Shown here: in pieces, positions 41,845 to 50,363 of the stretch | How the letters are laid out: the number at the start of each line of letters is the position of its first letter | Numbering within the stretch: the stretch's first letter is position 1 | Source of the DNA: Bradyrhizobium sp. AZCC 1693 | Lineage (GTDB): Bacteria > Pseudomonadota > Alphaproteobacteria > Rhizobiales > Xanthobacteraceae | Assembly: GCF_036924745.1 (NCBI RefSeq) | Contig: NZ_JAZHSD010000001.1 | Span: forward strand, 1,178,001-1,242,000 | Direction of reading: 5' to 3' | Length of the DNA stretch: 64,000 bases | The notes under the pieces: model-generated | What the model saw: only the letters and a program-made list of their open reading frames with translations | What the model was told of the DNA's origin: nothing | The model's database searches: none | Translations under genes and position numbers: made by a program

Positions 41845-41896
41845 AACCTTGAGCGATGGCCTGCCGATCCTGCGACCGGCAGGCTATCATCGTAAA

Positions 41897-42298
41897 TTAC
41901 TGCGGATGGTTGGCCAGTTCCTGGTCGCTCAAGCGCCAATCCTGCCAAAGCTGAAGCGCACCCACCAGGACCACGATTGCACCGAGGGCGACATGCCAGG
42001 CCCGAAGGATGTCGTCACCGGAGTAGCCGAGGACGAACGGCGAGGCCATCAGCCAGAGGCCGAGCGCGATCTCGCCTATCTCCTCCCAGCGCTGCAGTGC
42101 GACATATTCGAGCTGGGCCAGACCGAAGACCAGCATGCCGACCACGAACGTGTTGAGGATCATGGTGCTGCGTTCGGCGTCCATTACGTCGTGGCTGGAG
42201 AAAGGAAACCACGGCGACACCACGATCAGCAGGCCAAGCAGCATGCCGAACCAGTCTTCCCACGTGCGATGTTTGCTGAAGAAACCAAAGCCCGACAT
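41897..42298 (-). CDS. SPW-repeat membrane protein
   Basis: 133 aa. The repeat motif appears twice: LIVVSPWFPF and LWLMASPFVLGY, each in a hydrophobic hairpin, with RTWEDWFGMLLG and RWEEIGEIALGLW before them. Four transmembrane helices. SPW proteins are small inner-membrane proteins of unknown role. ATG at 42298 follows GGGGAGGTCTGCA. Confidence 0.88.
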   Translation of the reverse strand: MSGFGFFSKHRTWEDWFGMLLGLLIVVSPWFPFSSHDVMDAERSTMILNTFVVGMLVFGLAQLEYVALQRWEEIGEIALGLWLMASPFVLGYSGDDILRAWHVALGAIVVLVGALQLWQDWRLSDQELANHPQ

Positions 42299-42477
42299 TG
42301 CAGACCTCCCCTTGAAAAGAGGCATACGTCGGCGGCCGCGATCACAGCATTACCGATATCGAACGAGACTCGGCCGCCTTGGCGCCGTATGTCATTCAAA
42401 AGACGTAGGAACCCCGCCCCCCGTTGCAAGACCCGGCCTGCAAAGATCCCGCGAGGGCGCCCCCCAGGCACCCAACC

Positions 42478-43422
42478 CTATTGCGCCGCACCGAGCCGCT
42501 TCAGGCTATCGCTCGCCGTGCTCAACCCCGGACTGATCTCCAGCGCCTTACGGAAATCGGCAATCGCGCCGGCCTTGTCGCCGAGCCGCATCTTGGCCTG
42601 GCCACGATTGTTCCAGGAATAGGCGTCGGCCGGATCGTATTGCAGCGCCTTGTCGTAATCGGCCAGACCGGCTCTGGTGTCGCCCTGGAACAGTTTGATC
42701 ATCCCCCGATTGCGCCAGCCCCGCGCGTCCGTCGGCGCCAGCTTGATCACCTCGCCGTAGTCGGCTGCGGCACGGTCGAGCTGCTCGCTGTCGCGATAGG
42801 CGTTGCCGCGATTGATGTAGGCCAGAACGTCGGGCCTGAGCTTGATCTCCATGGTGTAATCCGCCACCGCACGGGCCATGTCACGCTTGCGGTGATAGGC
42901 GTAGCCGCGATTGCCATAGGCTATCGCAAGCGATGGATTGTGCTCGATGGCGGCGCTGAAATCGGCGATCGCGCGGTCGAGGTCGCCCTTGTTGACCCAG
43001 GCGTCGCCGCGATTGTTGTAGGCCAGCGCGAACGCCGGGTTAATGCTGATGGCTTCGTCGTAGTCGGCTATCGCACGATCGAGATCGCGCTTGAAGGCGT
43101 AGACGCGGCCGCGGTTGGTGAGTGCGCAGGCCGAGAACGGATCGAGCCGGATCGACTCGTTGAGGTCGGAAAGCGCCGCATCGTACTGCCGCTTCTCGGT
43201 CAGGCCGTGCCCGCGGAAGCAGTACGCCGCCGCAAGCTTGCTGCCGGTTTCGCGTTTGGCATCGATGACCGCGCTGCACGCGGCCACCTTGTCGTCCGGG
43301 GGCGTGGTCACGCCGATGCAGGTTTGCCAGCTCTGGTCGGCTTCGGCGAACGCGGCGGGCGATTGCGCTGATATCGCCGCGACACCCAGCAATGCAGCGG
43401 TCAGGCAGGTCAAAACACGCAT
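42478..43422 (-). CDS. Exported tetratricopeptide-repeat protein
   Basis: 314 aa. Signal peptide (CLTAALLGVAAISAQSPAAFA). About six TPR units from residue 60 onward: AYCFRGHGLTEKRQYDAAL, ALTNRGRVYAFKRDLDRAI, AYNNRGDAWVNKGDLDRAI, AYGNRGYAYHRKRDMARAV, AYINRGNAYRDSEQLDRAA, GWRNRGMIKLFQGDTRAGL and SWNNRGQAKMRLGDKAGAI. A superhelical protein-binding scaffold in the periplasm; partner unknown. Start at Met43422, the first residue of the signal. Confidence 0.9.
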   Translation of the reverse strand: MRVLTCLTAALLGVAAISAQSPAAFAEADQSWQTCIGVTTPPDDKVAACSAVIDAKRETGSKLAAAYCFRGHGLTEKRQYDAALSDLNESIRLDPFSACALTNRGRVYAFKRDLDRAIADYDEAISINPAFALAYNNRGDAWVNKGDLDRAIADFSAAIEHNPSLAIAYGNRGYAYHRKRDMARAVADYTMEIKLRPDVLAYINRGNAYRDSEQLDRAAADYGEVIKLAPTDARGWRNRGMIKLFQGDTRAGLADYDKALQYDPADAYSWNNRGQAKMRLGDKAGAIADFRKALEISPGLSTASDSLKRLGAAQ

Positions 43423-43523
43423 ATCAGCCAATCCCCGGCGAGCCAGTTCGCTCTTCGTCGCCGGTTTGCATCGTTGGGTTCATGTCCCTAAATGAAAGGG
43501 TGAATCATCCAGGAATCATTGGC

Positions 43524-43796
43524 ATGGCCGCCGTCCGCGACAACAAGGCTCAAAACCGCTTCGAACTCGATGTCGAGGGCGCGGTGGCGTTTGCGAACTA
43601 TCACGTCGCGCCTGCGGCGGTCATCATCACCCATACCGAAACGCCCCGCGCGCTGCGTGGCCGCGGCATCGCTTCGGAATTGGTCAGGGGCGCGCTCGAG
43701 CTGATCCGCGCCGACGGCCGCAAGGTCATCGCCGGCTGCGGCTTTGTCGTGGACTATCTGCGCAGAAACCCGGAATTTGCCGATCTGATGGGGTAA
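43524..43796 (+). CDS. Small GNAT-family N-acetyltransferase (YjdJ-like)
   Basis: 90 aa, the compact Gcn5-related form. NRFELDVEGAVAFANYHV, then VIITHTETPRALRGRGIASEL with the acetyl-CoA loop RGRGIAS, and a final IAGCGFVVDYLRRNPEF in which the Cys is a conserved position. Resembles human NATD1/YjdJ proteins, function unsettled. ATG at 43524 after AGGAATCATTGGC; Met at 43482 is an alternative. The IS4-family element lies 45 bp downstream. Confidence 0.85.
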   Translation: MAAVRDNKAQNRFELDVEGAVAFANYHVAPAAVIITHTETPRALRGRGIASELVRGALELIRADGRKVIAGCGFVVDYLRRNPEFADLMG

Positions 43797-43840
43797 GCGA
43801 GCGCATTCCCCGCAAACTCGCCGTCGTCCCTGCGAACGCA

Positions 43841-45173
43841 CATCGGCGCTAAAATAGTGTTGCGGGTCGGAATCGTTTGTGATTCCAGCGTGTCATGAGG
43901 CACGAATCACTGGTGAATGAGGACTGGGCGAACGTTGTCGCCCGGCTTGGCGGGGTGGAAACGCTTGAAGTTACGGCGCGTAAGACGAGAGCGTTTTTGC
44001 GTCCGCGTGAGATCACCAATGCGGTGGATTTGCTGAGATTGATCTTGGCTTACTGTCTGGGCGAGCGCGGATTGCGCTCGACCGTTGCATGGGCGACATC
44101 GGTAGGTCTTGTCGATATTTCCAACGTGGCTCTGCTATATCGACTGCGTCAGTGCGGGGACTGGTTCGCAATGCTGGTGGGTCAGGTACTTGCGGCCACT
44201 GCCCCGTCAGCGAGCCGGGGACGAATGATCCGCATCATCGATGCCACTTCGGTGCCGAAGAAAGGATCGGAGGCCAGGAAGAAGAACAAGGTGTGGCGCA
44301 TCCACAGCGCGTTCGATCTGCCGCAGGAACGCTTTGGCCACTTCGAACTGACCGATCAGCGGGCGGGCGAGACGCTCGACCGGATACCGGCGGTGGCTGG
44401 AGAGATCCGCCTTGCCGATCGCGCCTATTTGCAACCGGACCGCATGGCGACCCTGCTCGAAGCCGGAGCGGACCTCGTGATCCGGGCCGGCTGGAAGAGC
44501 GCGCGCTGGCTCGATGCCGAAGGTGAGGTGTTCGATCTCCTCGCCGCGTTGCGCAAGGCGGCAGTCCGCGGGCTGATCGATCGGCCGATCTGGGTAAAAC
44601 GCAAGCGCGGCGCACCTCTCGCCTTGCGTCTGGTCGCCATCAAGAAGCCGGTGCAGGCGGCTGCCGACGCGCGACGCAAGGCGCGCCGCGACGCACAGCG
44701 AGGCGGTCACCAACTCTCGAAGCAAACGCTCGAGGCCGCCGAATGGGTGATCCTGATCACCTCACTCAAGCCCAAGGACTTCGCAACCGCCGATGTCCTG
44801 GCCCTATATCGCCTTCGATGGCGGATCGAACTCGGCTTCAAACGATTGAAGAGTCTGATCGGCCTGAAGGGACCGCCAGGAACCGATGAAGGCTCCGCCA
44901 GACCCCACGTTCTGGCTCATCTATTGGCCATTCTGCTGCTCGAGCCGTTCATCGACGAACTCGAGGTCTCTCCCCGCTTGGCCGAAGCCGCCTGACGCCG
45001 CCTGGCGCTTGGCGTCTGCTTCAGAATCTCGTCGCCTCGCTGCTTCAGGCGATTATCCCACAGCCCACAATCGCCTGCCTGCGCCGGTCAAAGTCGGCGC
45101 TCCAGCGCCATCTTCGCGAACCCCCAAGAAAACGCACGTATCAAACAATGATCCAACTACCTTAGCGCCTATG
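43841..45173 (+). mobile_element. IS4-family insertion sequence with 10-bp target duplication
   Basis: 1333 bp. TGCGAACGCA occurs immediately left (43831-43840) and right (45174-45183) as target-site duplication. The element ends CATCGGCGCTAAAATAGT and, inverted at the right, CATAGGCGCTAAGGTAGT form imperfect terminal repeats. It split a dispersed repeat, CGTCCCTGCGAACGCAGGGACC. One transposase gene inside. Confidence 0.85.
43895..44995 (+). CDS. IS4-family transposase (DDE)
   Basis: 366 aa. Catalytic blocks: MIRIIDATSVPKKG (first Asp), EIRLADRAYLQPDRM (second Asp), and the YREK-like signature ALYRLRWRIELGFKRLKSL with the Glu. An insertion domain rich in Lys/Arg lies between. Length is normal. 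The last about 60 bases run from the stop toward the right end. Expected to be functional unless there is a late frameshift, which I cannot judge. Confidence 0.92.
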   Translation: MRHESLVNEDWANVVARLGGVETLEVTARKTRAFLRPREITNAVDLLRLILAYCLGERGLRSTVAWATSVGLVDISNVALLYRLRQCGDWFAMLVGQVLAATAPSASRGRMIRIIDATSVPKKGSEARKKNKVWRIHSAFDLPQERFGHFELTDQRAGETLDRIPAVAGEIRLADRAYLQPDRMATLLEAGADLVIRAGWKSARWLDAEGEVFDLLAALRKAAVRGLIDRPIWVKRKRGAPLALRLVAIKKPVQAAADARRKARRDAQRGGHQLSKQTLEAAEWVILITSLKPKDFATADVLALYRLRWRIELGFKRLKSLIGLKGPPGTDEGSARPHVLAHLLAILLLEPFIDELEVSPRLAEAA

Positions 45174-45310
45174 TGCGAACGCAGGGACCCATACTCCGTG
45201 CAGTTAATTTTGTGCTCGATCAAAGACAACGTGGGCGATACCCTCGCCTATCATTGCCTTCCGTGGTTATGGGCCCCTGCTTTCGCAGGGGCGACGGCGG
45301 TGGATGTGGT
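45174..45310. repeat. Right half of a dispersed repeat interrupted by the IS4 element
   Basis: It continues the repeat begun at about 43821 (GTCGTCCCTGCGAACGCA|GGGACCCATA) and ends with GGGCCCCTGCTTTCGCAGGGGCGACGG. Without the IS the two halves form one chromosomal palindromic repeat. Confidence 0.6.
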
Positions 45311-45314
45311 ACTC

Positions 45315-46106
45315 TCAAACAATCCGGATCGACATATCCGGCAGGCCCTCGAGCTTGCACAACAGCACGTCGCCCTTCACCACCGGGCCGACATTTTCCG
45401 GCGTGCCCGAATAGATGATGTCGCCCGGCTTGAGTTCGAAGGCTTCCGAAAGCTTGGCGATCTGCTCCGCCACGCTCCAGATCATGTTGCGCAGATCGGA
45501 GTTCTGCTTGACCGTGCCGTTCACCGCCAGCGAAATCGCGCCCTTGGTGAAATGGCCGGTCTTGGCTGCGGGGTGAATCGGCCCGAGCACGGCGGAACGA
45601 TCGAAGCTCTTGCCGATTTCCCATGGCTTCTTCTCGTCACCCATCGCGCGCTGCAGATCGCGCCGTGTCATGTCGAGGCCGAGCGCATAGCCGTAGACGT
45701 GGTCGAGCGCCTGCTCCGGCGAGATATTGGTACCGCCCGATTTCAGCGCTGCTACCAGTTCGACCTCGTAATGATAGTTCTTGGTGAGCGAGGGATAGGG
45801 ATGATCGCCGACACTACCGATGGCGACATTCTGGATCGCGTCGGTCGGCTTCTGAAAGAAGAACGGCGGCTCGCGATTGGGGTCCGAACCCATTTCGCGC
45901 GCATGCGCGGCATAATTTCGCCCGATGCAGTAGATCCGCCGCACCGGAAACACATCGGTCTCACCCACGATCGGGATGGTCGTCGTGCCAACCGGAAAAA
46001 TCGATTTCGGACCAGCCTGCGCCGCGGCCGTGCCGGCCTCCACGCCAGCACCGGCCAGCGCCAGCGCGCCCGTTGCCAGGATGGTCCTGCGATCGACATT
46101 GCTCAT
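45315..46106 (-). CDS. Fumarylacetoacetate hydrolase family protein, exported
   Basis: 263 aa. A Tat-like leader (VDRRTILATGALALAGAG) precedes the FAH fold: IYCIGRNYAAHAREMG, PPFFFQKPTDAI, YHYEVELVAALKSGG (metal Glu pair), GYALGLDMTRRDLQR, KSFDRSAVLGP, LKPGDIIYSGTPENVGP. It hydrolyses or hydrates C-C bonds of diketo acids. A signal peptide is unusual for FAH enzymes, but the family branch with RRxI leaders exists in rhizobia. Single gene. Confidence 0.88.
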   Translation of the reverse strand: MSNVDRRTILATGALALAGAGVEAGTAAAQAGPKSIFPVGTTTIPIVGETDVFPVRRIYCIGRNYAAHAREMGSDPNREPPFFFQKPTDAIQNVAIGSVGDHPYPSLTKNYHYEVELVAALKSGGTNISPEQALDHVYGYALGLDMTRRDLQRAMGDEKKPWEIGKSFDRSAVLGPIHPAAKTGHFTKGAISLAVNGTVKQNSDLRNMIWSVAEQIAKLSEAFELKPGDIIYSGTPENVGPVVKGDVLLCKLEGLPDMSIRIV

Positions 46107-46206
46107 CGGCGTTCTCCTTGTTTTGCTTAGTGTCGTTGTCCGCCTGTACTACAGCGTTTTCTCCACGAAGTGGATACCGTTTGCGCGTTGTTGCATTGCA
46201 ATCGCA

Positions 46207-46240
46207 CAAAAAAGGAAGGCCCGCGTCGCCGCGGGCCTTC
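46207..46240 (-). terminator. Rho-independent terminator of the DUF3597 gene
   Basis: On the minus strand GAAGGCCCGCG-GCGA-CGCGGGCCTTC followed by CTTTTTTT. An 11-bp stem, located 24 bases after the DUF3597 stop. Confidence 0.85.
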
Positions 46241-46263
46241 GCATGTGTGAACCGAGCGAAGCG

Positions 46264-46644
46264 TCAGTGCTTGATATCCGGCGGCAGCTTGCCGCCATTG
46301 GCAGCCAGCTTGGCCATGACCTGCTTGTGCAGCCAGATATTCATGCTCGCGGAATCGTTGCTGTCGCCGGTATAGCCGAGCTCCTTGGCGAGCTCCTTGC
46401 GCGCGGCGAAGCTGGAATCGATGTCGAGCGCCTTCATCAGGTCGACGATCGAAGTGCGCCACTCCAGCTTTTCGCCCTTGGCCTTCACCGCCTGGTCGAG
46501 GATGGGAGCGACGTCAACGGTAGCGGCTGCCGGTGCGGCGGCGCCCCCGGACGATCCAGCGCCCGCGGCCGCACCGCCGCCGGCCGGCGCGGCGTCCGCC
46601 TTGCTGCCGAAGATCGCGCTCATGATTTTTCCGAAAATGCTCAT
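46264..46644 (-). CDS. DUF3597 protein
   Basis: 126 aa. MSIFGKIMSAIFGSKADA is the fixed start of the family, followed by an Ala/Gly-rich linker (20-42) and a conserved helical domain: DVAPILDQAVKAKGEKLEWR, SIVDLMKALDIDSSFAARKELA, LGYTG and MNIWLHKQVMAKLA. The domain resembles a small peptidoglycan/LysM-associated helical fold; function unknown. An upstream in-frame extension is not coding. Confidence 0.9.
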   Translation of the reverse strand: MSIFGKIMSAIFGSKADAAPAGGGAAAGAGSSGGAAAPAAATVDVAPILDQAVKAKGEKLEWRTSIVDLMKALDIDSSFAARKELAKELGYTGDSNDSASMNIWLHKQVMAKLAANGGKLPPDIKH

Positions 46645-46942
46645 CGTTCGCTCCCAATAATCTGAGGATGGGGTGAGTTTTTTGGCGGCACTGTTTGGCC
46701 GGCAGCACCACGCCGGGATCGTTTGCAAATCTAACCAGCCGGATAAAGCTTGCCAATGAAACATTCACCGAAGCGTGAGTGCTATTGTCGCTGTTTGGCG
46801 GTAGGCTGCAAGAACAGTTCGCGACATGGCCAGTTCCACCACCCTGTCTTCGCGTCCGGCCCGATCGTGATCTTTTTTGGAGACGGCACGTTTGCGCCCT
46901 CCCGCCGGCGCGAAATGCGGCTGCCGAAGGGAGAAAGCAACC

Positions 46943-47857
46943 ATGGCCACTTCATATCAAGGCAATGTCACATCACTGACGCAAAGCGGAAGAGACGCCG
47001 CTGCTGCGCCAGTCATCCGAACGATCGGCCTCGCCGAGCTCGGCCGCGCGTTGCGACGCGGCTGGGAAGATTTCAAGGCCGTGCCAACGCACGCCATCAT
47101 CCTGTGCGTGATCTATCCTGTGCTCGGGCTGGTGCTGGCCCGCGCCGTTCTCGGCTATTCCGTCATACCGCTGTTGTTTCCGCTGGCCGCCGGCTTCGCC
47201 CTGATCGGTCCGTTCGCGGCGCTCGGCCTCTATGAAATGAGCCGCCGCCGCGAGCGTGGTGAACAGGCAACCGCCTGGGATGCGCTCGAGGTGCTGCGCT
47301 CGCCGTCATTTGGCGCGATGCTTGGCCTCGGCGTGCTGCTGCTGGCGCTTTTCGTGACCTGGGTGGCCACGGCGCAGGCAATCTACATCGCTGCGTTCGG
47401 CTATGAGGGCGCGACCGGCATTTCCGATTTCGCCTCGCGCGTGCTGACGACATCGCAAGGTTGGTGGCTGATCGTGGTCGGCTGCGGCGTCGGCTTCCTG
47501 TTCGCCCTCGTCGCGCTCTGTATCAGCGTGGTGTCATTCCCGCTGATGCTCGATCGCCATGCCAGCGCCGGCGATGCGATGGTGACCTCGCTGCGCGCGG
47601 TCGCACGCAATCCGGCGCCGATGGCGGCCTGGGGATTGATCGTCGCGGTGCTCCTGGTGGCGGGAACGTTGCCGTTCTTCCTCGGCCTTGCCGTCGTCAT
47701 CCCCCTGCTCGGGCACGCCACTTGGCATCTCTATCGGGAGACGATCGAGCCGGAACTCAATCCGCAGCCGCTTCCGCCCCGCGCGCACCGCGAACGCAAG
47801 CCTGCGGCCGATTTCCCGGCCAATCTGTTCCCCTGGCGGCGCAAGGATGGCGCATAA
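46943..47857 (+). CDS. DUF2189 family membrane protein
   Basis: 304 aa. IGLAELGRALRRGWEDFKA is the DUF2189 entry helix, followed by six to seven membrane helices (ILCVIYPVLGLVLARAVLG, LLFPLAAGFALIGPFAALG, MLGLGVLLLALFVTWVATA, WWLIVVGCGVGFLFALVAL, GLIVAVLLVAGTLPFFLGL) and a C-terminal HATWHLYRETIEP plus a Pro/Arg tail. Inner membrane, function unknown. ATG at 46943 after GGGAGAAAGCAACC. Confidence 0.88.
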   Translation: MATSYQGNVTSLTQSGRDAAAAPVIRTIGLAELGRALRRGWEDFKAVPTHAIILCVIYPVLGLVLARAVLGYSVIPLLFPLAAGFALIGPFAALGLYEMSRRRERGEQATAWDALEVLRSPSFGAMLGLGVLLLALFVTWVATAQAIYIAAFGYEGATGISDFASRVLTTSQGWWLIVVGCGVGFLFALVALCISVVSFPLMLDRHASAGDAMVTSLRAVARNPAPMAAWGLIVAVLLVAGTLPFFLGLAVVIPLLGHATWHLYRETIEPELNPQPLPPRAHRERKPAADFPANLFPWRRKDGA

Positions 47858-47880
47858 GCCTGCACGGAACCCGATCGATC

Positions 47881-47909
47881 ACACCGCCGGCCGACCCGAC
47901 CGGCGGTGT
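47881..47909. terminator. Hairpin after the DUF2189 gene
   Basis: ACACCGCCGG-CCGACCCGA-CCGGCGGTGT, 10-bp perfect stem 24 bases after the stop, no T-run but GTCGTCGTT follows. Confidence 0.5.
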
Positions 47910-48067
47910 CGTCGTTCACTGCTCACTAACGATGAATTGAGCATCTTCAGCGGAAAGGCATTGAAGGCCACGACATCAGCCTTGTTTTGGCCGATCTTGC
48001 TTCGAACATTCGACGTGACGTTGACACTAACCATCGATGATGCATCGATCGTGGAGCGAACGGCACG

Positions 48068-48883
48068 ATGATCTCTCGCCTTTATCTGCGCGCTCTGACC
48101 CTGGGCGCCCTGTTGCTGACTTCTGCGGCGCCCGCGCTTGCAGCGCCCTGCGGCACGGGACCGTTCGAAACGTGGCTGGAAGATTTCAAGAAGGAAGCAG
48201 CCGCCAAAGGGATCTCGGCGTCCGCCATACAAGCCGGCCTGACCGGCGTCACCCTCGACAAGAGCGTGCTGGCCCGCGACCATTCGCAGAAGGTCTTCAG
48301 CCAGACGTTTGAGGAATTCTCCGGCCGCATGGTTCCGCCCCGGCTGACCCGCGGCGCCAACATGCTCAAGCAATATGGCTCGGTGCTCGGCCGCATCGAA
48401 CAGGCGTATGGCGTGCCCGGCGAAGTGCTGGTGGCGATCTGGGGCCTGGAAACTGATTTTGGCGTCAACATCGGAAAATTCCCGACGCTGCGCTCGCTGG
48501 CGACGCTGGCCTATGATTGCCGCCGCACCGACCTGTTCAAGGCCGAGTTGATGGATGCGCTGCGCATCGTCGAGCGCGGCGATATCGCGCCACAGGATTT
48601 GCGCGGCGCATGGGCGGGCGAAATCGGCCAGACCCAGTTCATGCCGTCGTCCTACATCAAGTTCGCGGTCGATTTCGACAGCAACGGACGCCGCGATCTC
48701 CTGCGTAGCCCCCCGGACGTGCTGGCCTCCACCGCCAACTTCCTCGCCAGCCACGGCTGGCAACGCGGCAAGGACTGGGAGCCCGGCAGCGCCAATTTCG
48801 CGGCGATCAAGGAGTGGAACAAGAGCGAGGTCTACGCCAAAACCATCGCCTATTTCGCGACGCAGCTTTCGCGGGCGCCTTAG
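48068..48883 (+). CDS. Lytic murein transglycosylase (MltB family), short form
   Basis: 271 aa. Signal peptide (ALTLGALLLTSAAPALAA), then FETWLEDFKKEAAAKGIS, EVLVAIWGLETDFGVN with catalytic Glu, LRGAWAGEIGQTQFMPSSY and PPDVLASTANFLASHGW. It has only the catalytic domain, without the peptidoglycan-binding tail of the copy at 35069. Periplasmic glycan cleavage. ATG at 48068. Confidence 0.9.
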   Translation: MISRLYLRALTLGALLLTSAAPALAAPCGTGPFETWLEDFKKEAAAKGISASAIQAGLTGVTLDKSVLARDHSQKVFSQTFEEFSGRMVPPRLTRGANMLKQYGSVLGRIEQAYGVPGEVLVAIWGLETDFGVNIGKFPTLRSLATLAYDCRRTDLFKAELMDALRIVERGDIAPQDLRGAWAGEIGQTQFMPSSYIKFAVDFDSNGRRDLLRSPPDVLASTANFLASHGWQRGKDWEPGSANFAAIKEWNKSEVYAKTIAYFATQLSRAP

Positions 48884-48892
48884 CAAGAACTC

Positions 48893-48921
48893 AAAGGGCC
48901 GGCCATAGCGACCGGCCCTTT
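48893..48921. terminator. Bidirectional terminator between convergent genes
   Basis: AAAGGGCCGG-CCATAGCGA-CCGGCCCTTT, 10-bp stem with A/T ends on both sides, lying between the MltB-like gene and the minus-strand gene ending at 48932. Confidence 0.8.
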
Positions 48922-48931
48922 GTCACATGGT

Positions 48932-49195
48932 CTATTTCGCTGTGCTTGCTTGCATCGCCTTGCTCAGATGCGCGGCGCAGACACCCGCCTTGCCGCCGAG
49001 CAGCGCATCCTGCGCAGCCGCGATTTCCTTCTGGGCGACGATCTTCCCCTCGCCGTCCGCCATGTTCTCGATCATCGTTTCAGTCTTGCTCAGATTGTCG
49101 CCGCTGCAGCCCGCTTTGACTCGCGCGGCGTCGGCGGGAGAGACGGCGTATGCCAGGGCTGCTATCGCAGTGGCTGCGAGTAATTTCTTGAGCAT
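48932..49195 (-). CDS. Exported hypothetical protein (87 aa)
   Basis: Signal peptide MLKKLLAATAIAALAYAVSP, then a helical domain with Cys in KAGCSGDNLSKTE and VCAAHLSKAMQ, a possible disulfide pair. EGKIVAQKEIAAAQDALLGG links them. ATG follows AAGGGAGTTACC. This kind of short periplasmic helical protein is common in Bradyrhizobium; function unknown. Confidence 0.75.
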   Translation of the reverse strand: MLKKLLAATAIAALAYAVSPADAARVKAGCSGDNLSKTETMIENMADGEGKIVAQKEIAAAQDALLGGKAGVCAAHLSKAMQASTAK

Positions 49196-50022
49196 GGTAA
49201 CTCCCTTTTTTGTTTTTGGACAGACGGCGTCATTGCCGCCTGCAAAAGCGATTGTTCGCCGAAGCGGGAGAACTTCAGAATGAACTTCGCGCGAGGTTGT
49301 GAGCGCAGCACGCAGAGGCCTTATGCGGAATCATGCTTTTTCATTACGGACCTGTAACGAGGGGAGCGCGGCGTGCGACGATCATCTTCAGTCGCGTTAC
49401 CAATCATTCCACCGCAACGATAGTCGACAGCGGCAAGCGCACTTTCGCGTCAACGCACACGACGAGGCCGTTTGAGCCGGGCCTACCTCGTGCATGACAC
49501 GCCGCCAACGCACCGCGCACATGGTCCGTTACGCGTGGGCCGTTTTGACATACTGGCCTGTCAGACACATTCGCCGTCGCTGTCGAGCCTTGAATTCAGT
49601 GGTTCGCCAACTGTAATAATGAATATTAATTCATTACTAAACGATGGATTGCATGCGATTCTCGCATAACAAAGTTTCAAAAATACCGTACTTTGAAGCA
49701 CATTTCGTGCGCGCCCGGCGCCTGGGGCTTTCTGCAGAGCCTTCCTGATCGCCACTTGGCAGACGGCAAGGGTCAACTCTTGAAATTTCAAAAGCCCACA
49801 AATTCACTGCATAACTCGCGTGAGGGGGCGCGCTGGCCAAGACGCGGGCCGCCTGATCCAACAGCCATGCGCAAAGGTTAAGCGGACCCTACCGTAGTCA
49901 TGCGTTTTAGGATTAGCTGCATCGCAACATCGGAACTTCTGCACTGCGGTATCTAAGTCTATATTCATTTCAACGATGAAGCGGCCCTCCAAGGACTGAA
50001 TCGTAACTGCAAGGAGATTACA
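49196..50022. other. Intergenic, about 830 bases, with an AT-rich inverted repeat
   Basis: No gene is recognised on either strand. 49617-49636 (TAATGAAT-ATTA-ATTCATTA) is an 8-bp inverted repeat in an otherwise GC-rich region, a possible regulator site. The last 20 bases hold the ribosome site (AAGGAG) of the DUF1127 gene. Confidence 0.45.
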
Positions 50023-50175
50023 ATGTTACTCTCGCTCATCCGCATGATCCAGGCGTTCCGGGATTATCAGCGCAATGTCAGCGAACTGTCCCAGCTCAGC
50101 GATCGCGAACTGGCCGATATCGGCCTCGATCGTTCGGACATTCCGCGCGTTGCCGCCGGGACCTATGCCGGCTGA
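50023..50175 (+). CDS. DUF1127 small protein
   Basis: 50 aa. MLLSLIRMIQAFRDYQRNV, SELSQLSDRELADIGL, DRSDIPRVAAGTYAG: the DUF1127 signature (L-S-D-R-E-L-x-D-I-G-L-x-R-x-D-I). ATG at 50023 behind AAGGAGATTACA. In alphaproteobacteria DUF1127 proteins have been tied to phosphate and carbon metabolism and to RNA binding. Followed by a terminator hairpin. Confidence 0.9.
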   Translation: MLLSLIRMIQAFRDYQRNVSELSQLSDRELADIGLDRSDIPRVAAGTYAG

Positions 50176-50203
50176 TCTCTGTTCAGCCGCCTGACGAACG
50201 GAT

Positions 50204-50227
50204 AACGCCCGCCCCGCTGCGGGCGTT
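50204..50227 (+). terminator. Terminator of the DUF1127 gene
   Basis: AACGCCCGC-CCCGCT-GCGGGCGTT, 9-bp stem then GTCGTTTC, 28 bases after the stop. Confidence 0.65.
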
Positions 50228-50363
50228 GTCGTTTCTGGCCTTAGTTTGACGCGTTTTCTTCAAGCAAACCGGCATCCACCCACGGATCAAGTCCGAGGGC
50301 ATGCTTCGCTCGAAAACGCTATGATAGGTGCGCTTCGCTTGAAAACGCGCTAACCCTGCGCGC

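Noticed and set aside
44886..46130. 414-aa plus-strand frame across the IS4 end and FAH gene
   Set aside because: Antisense to the FAH-family gene and runs through the IS end and a repeat.
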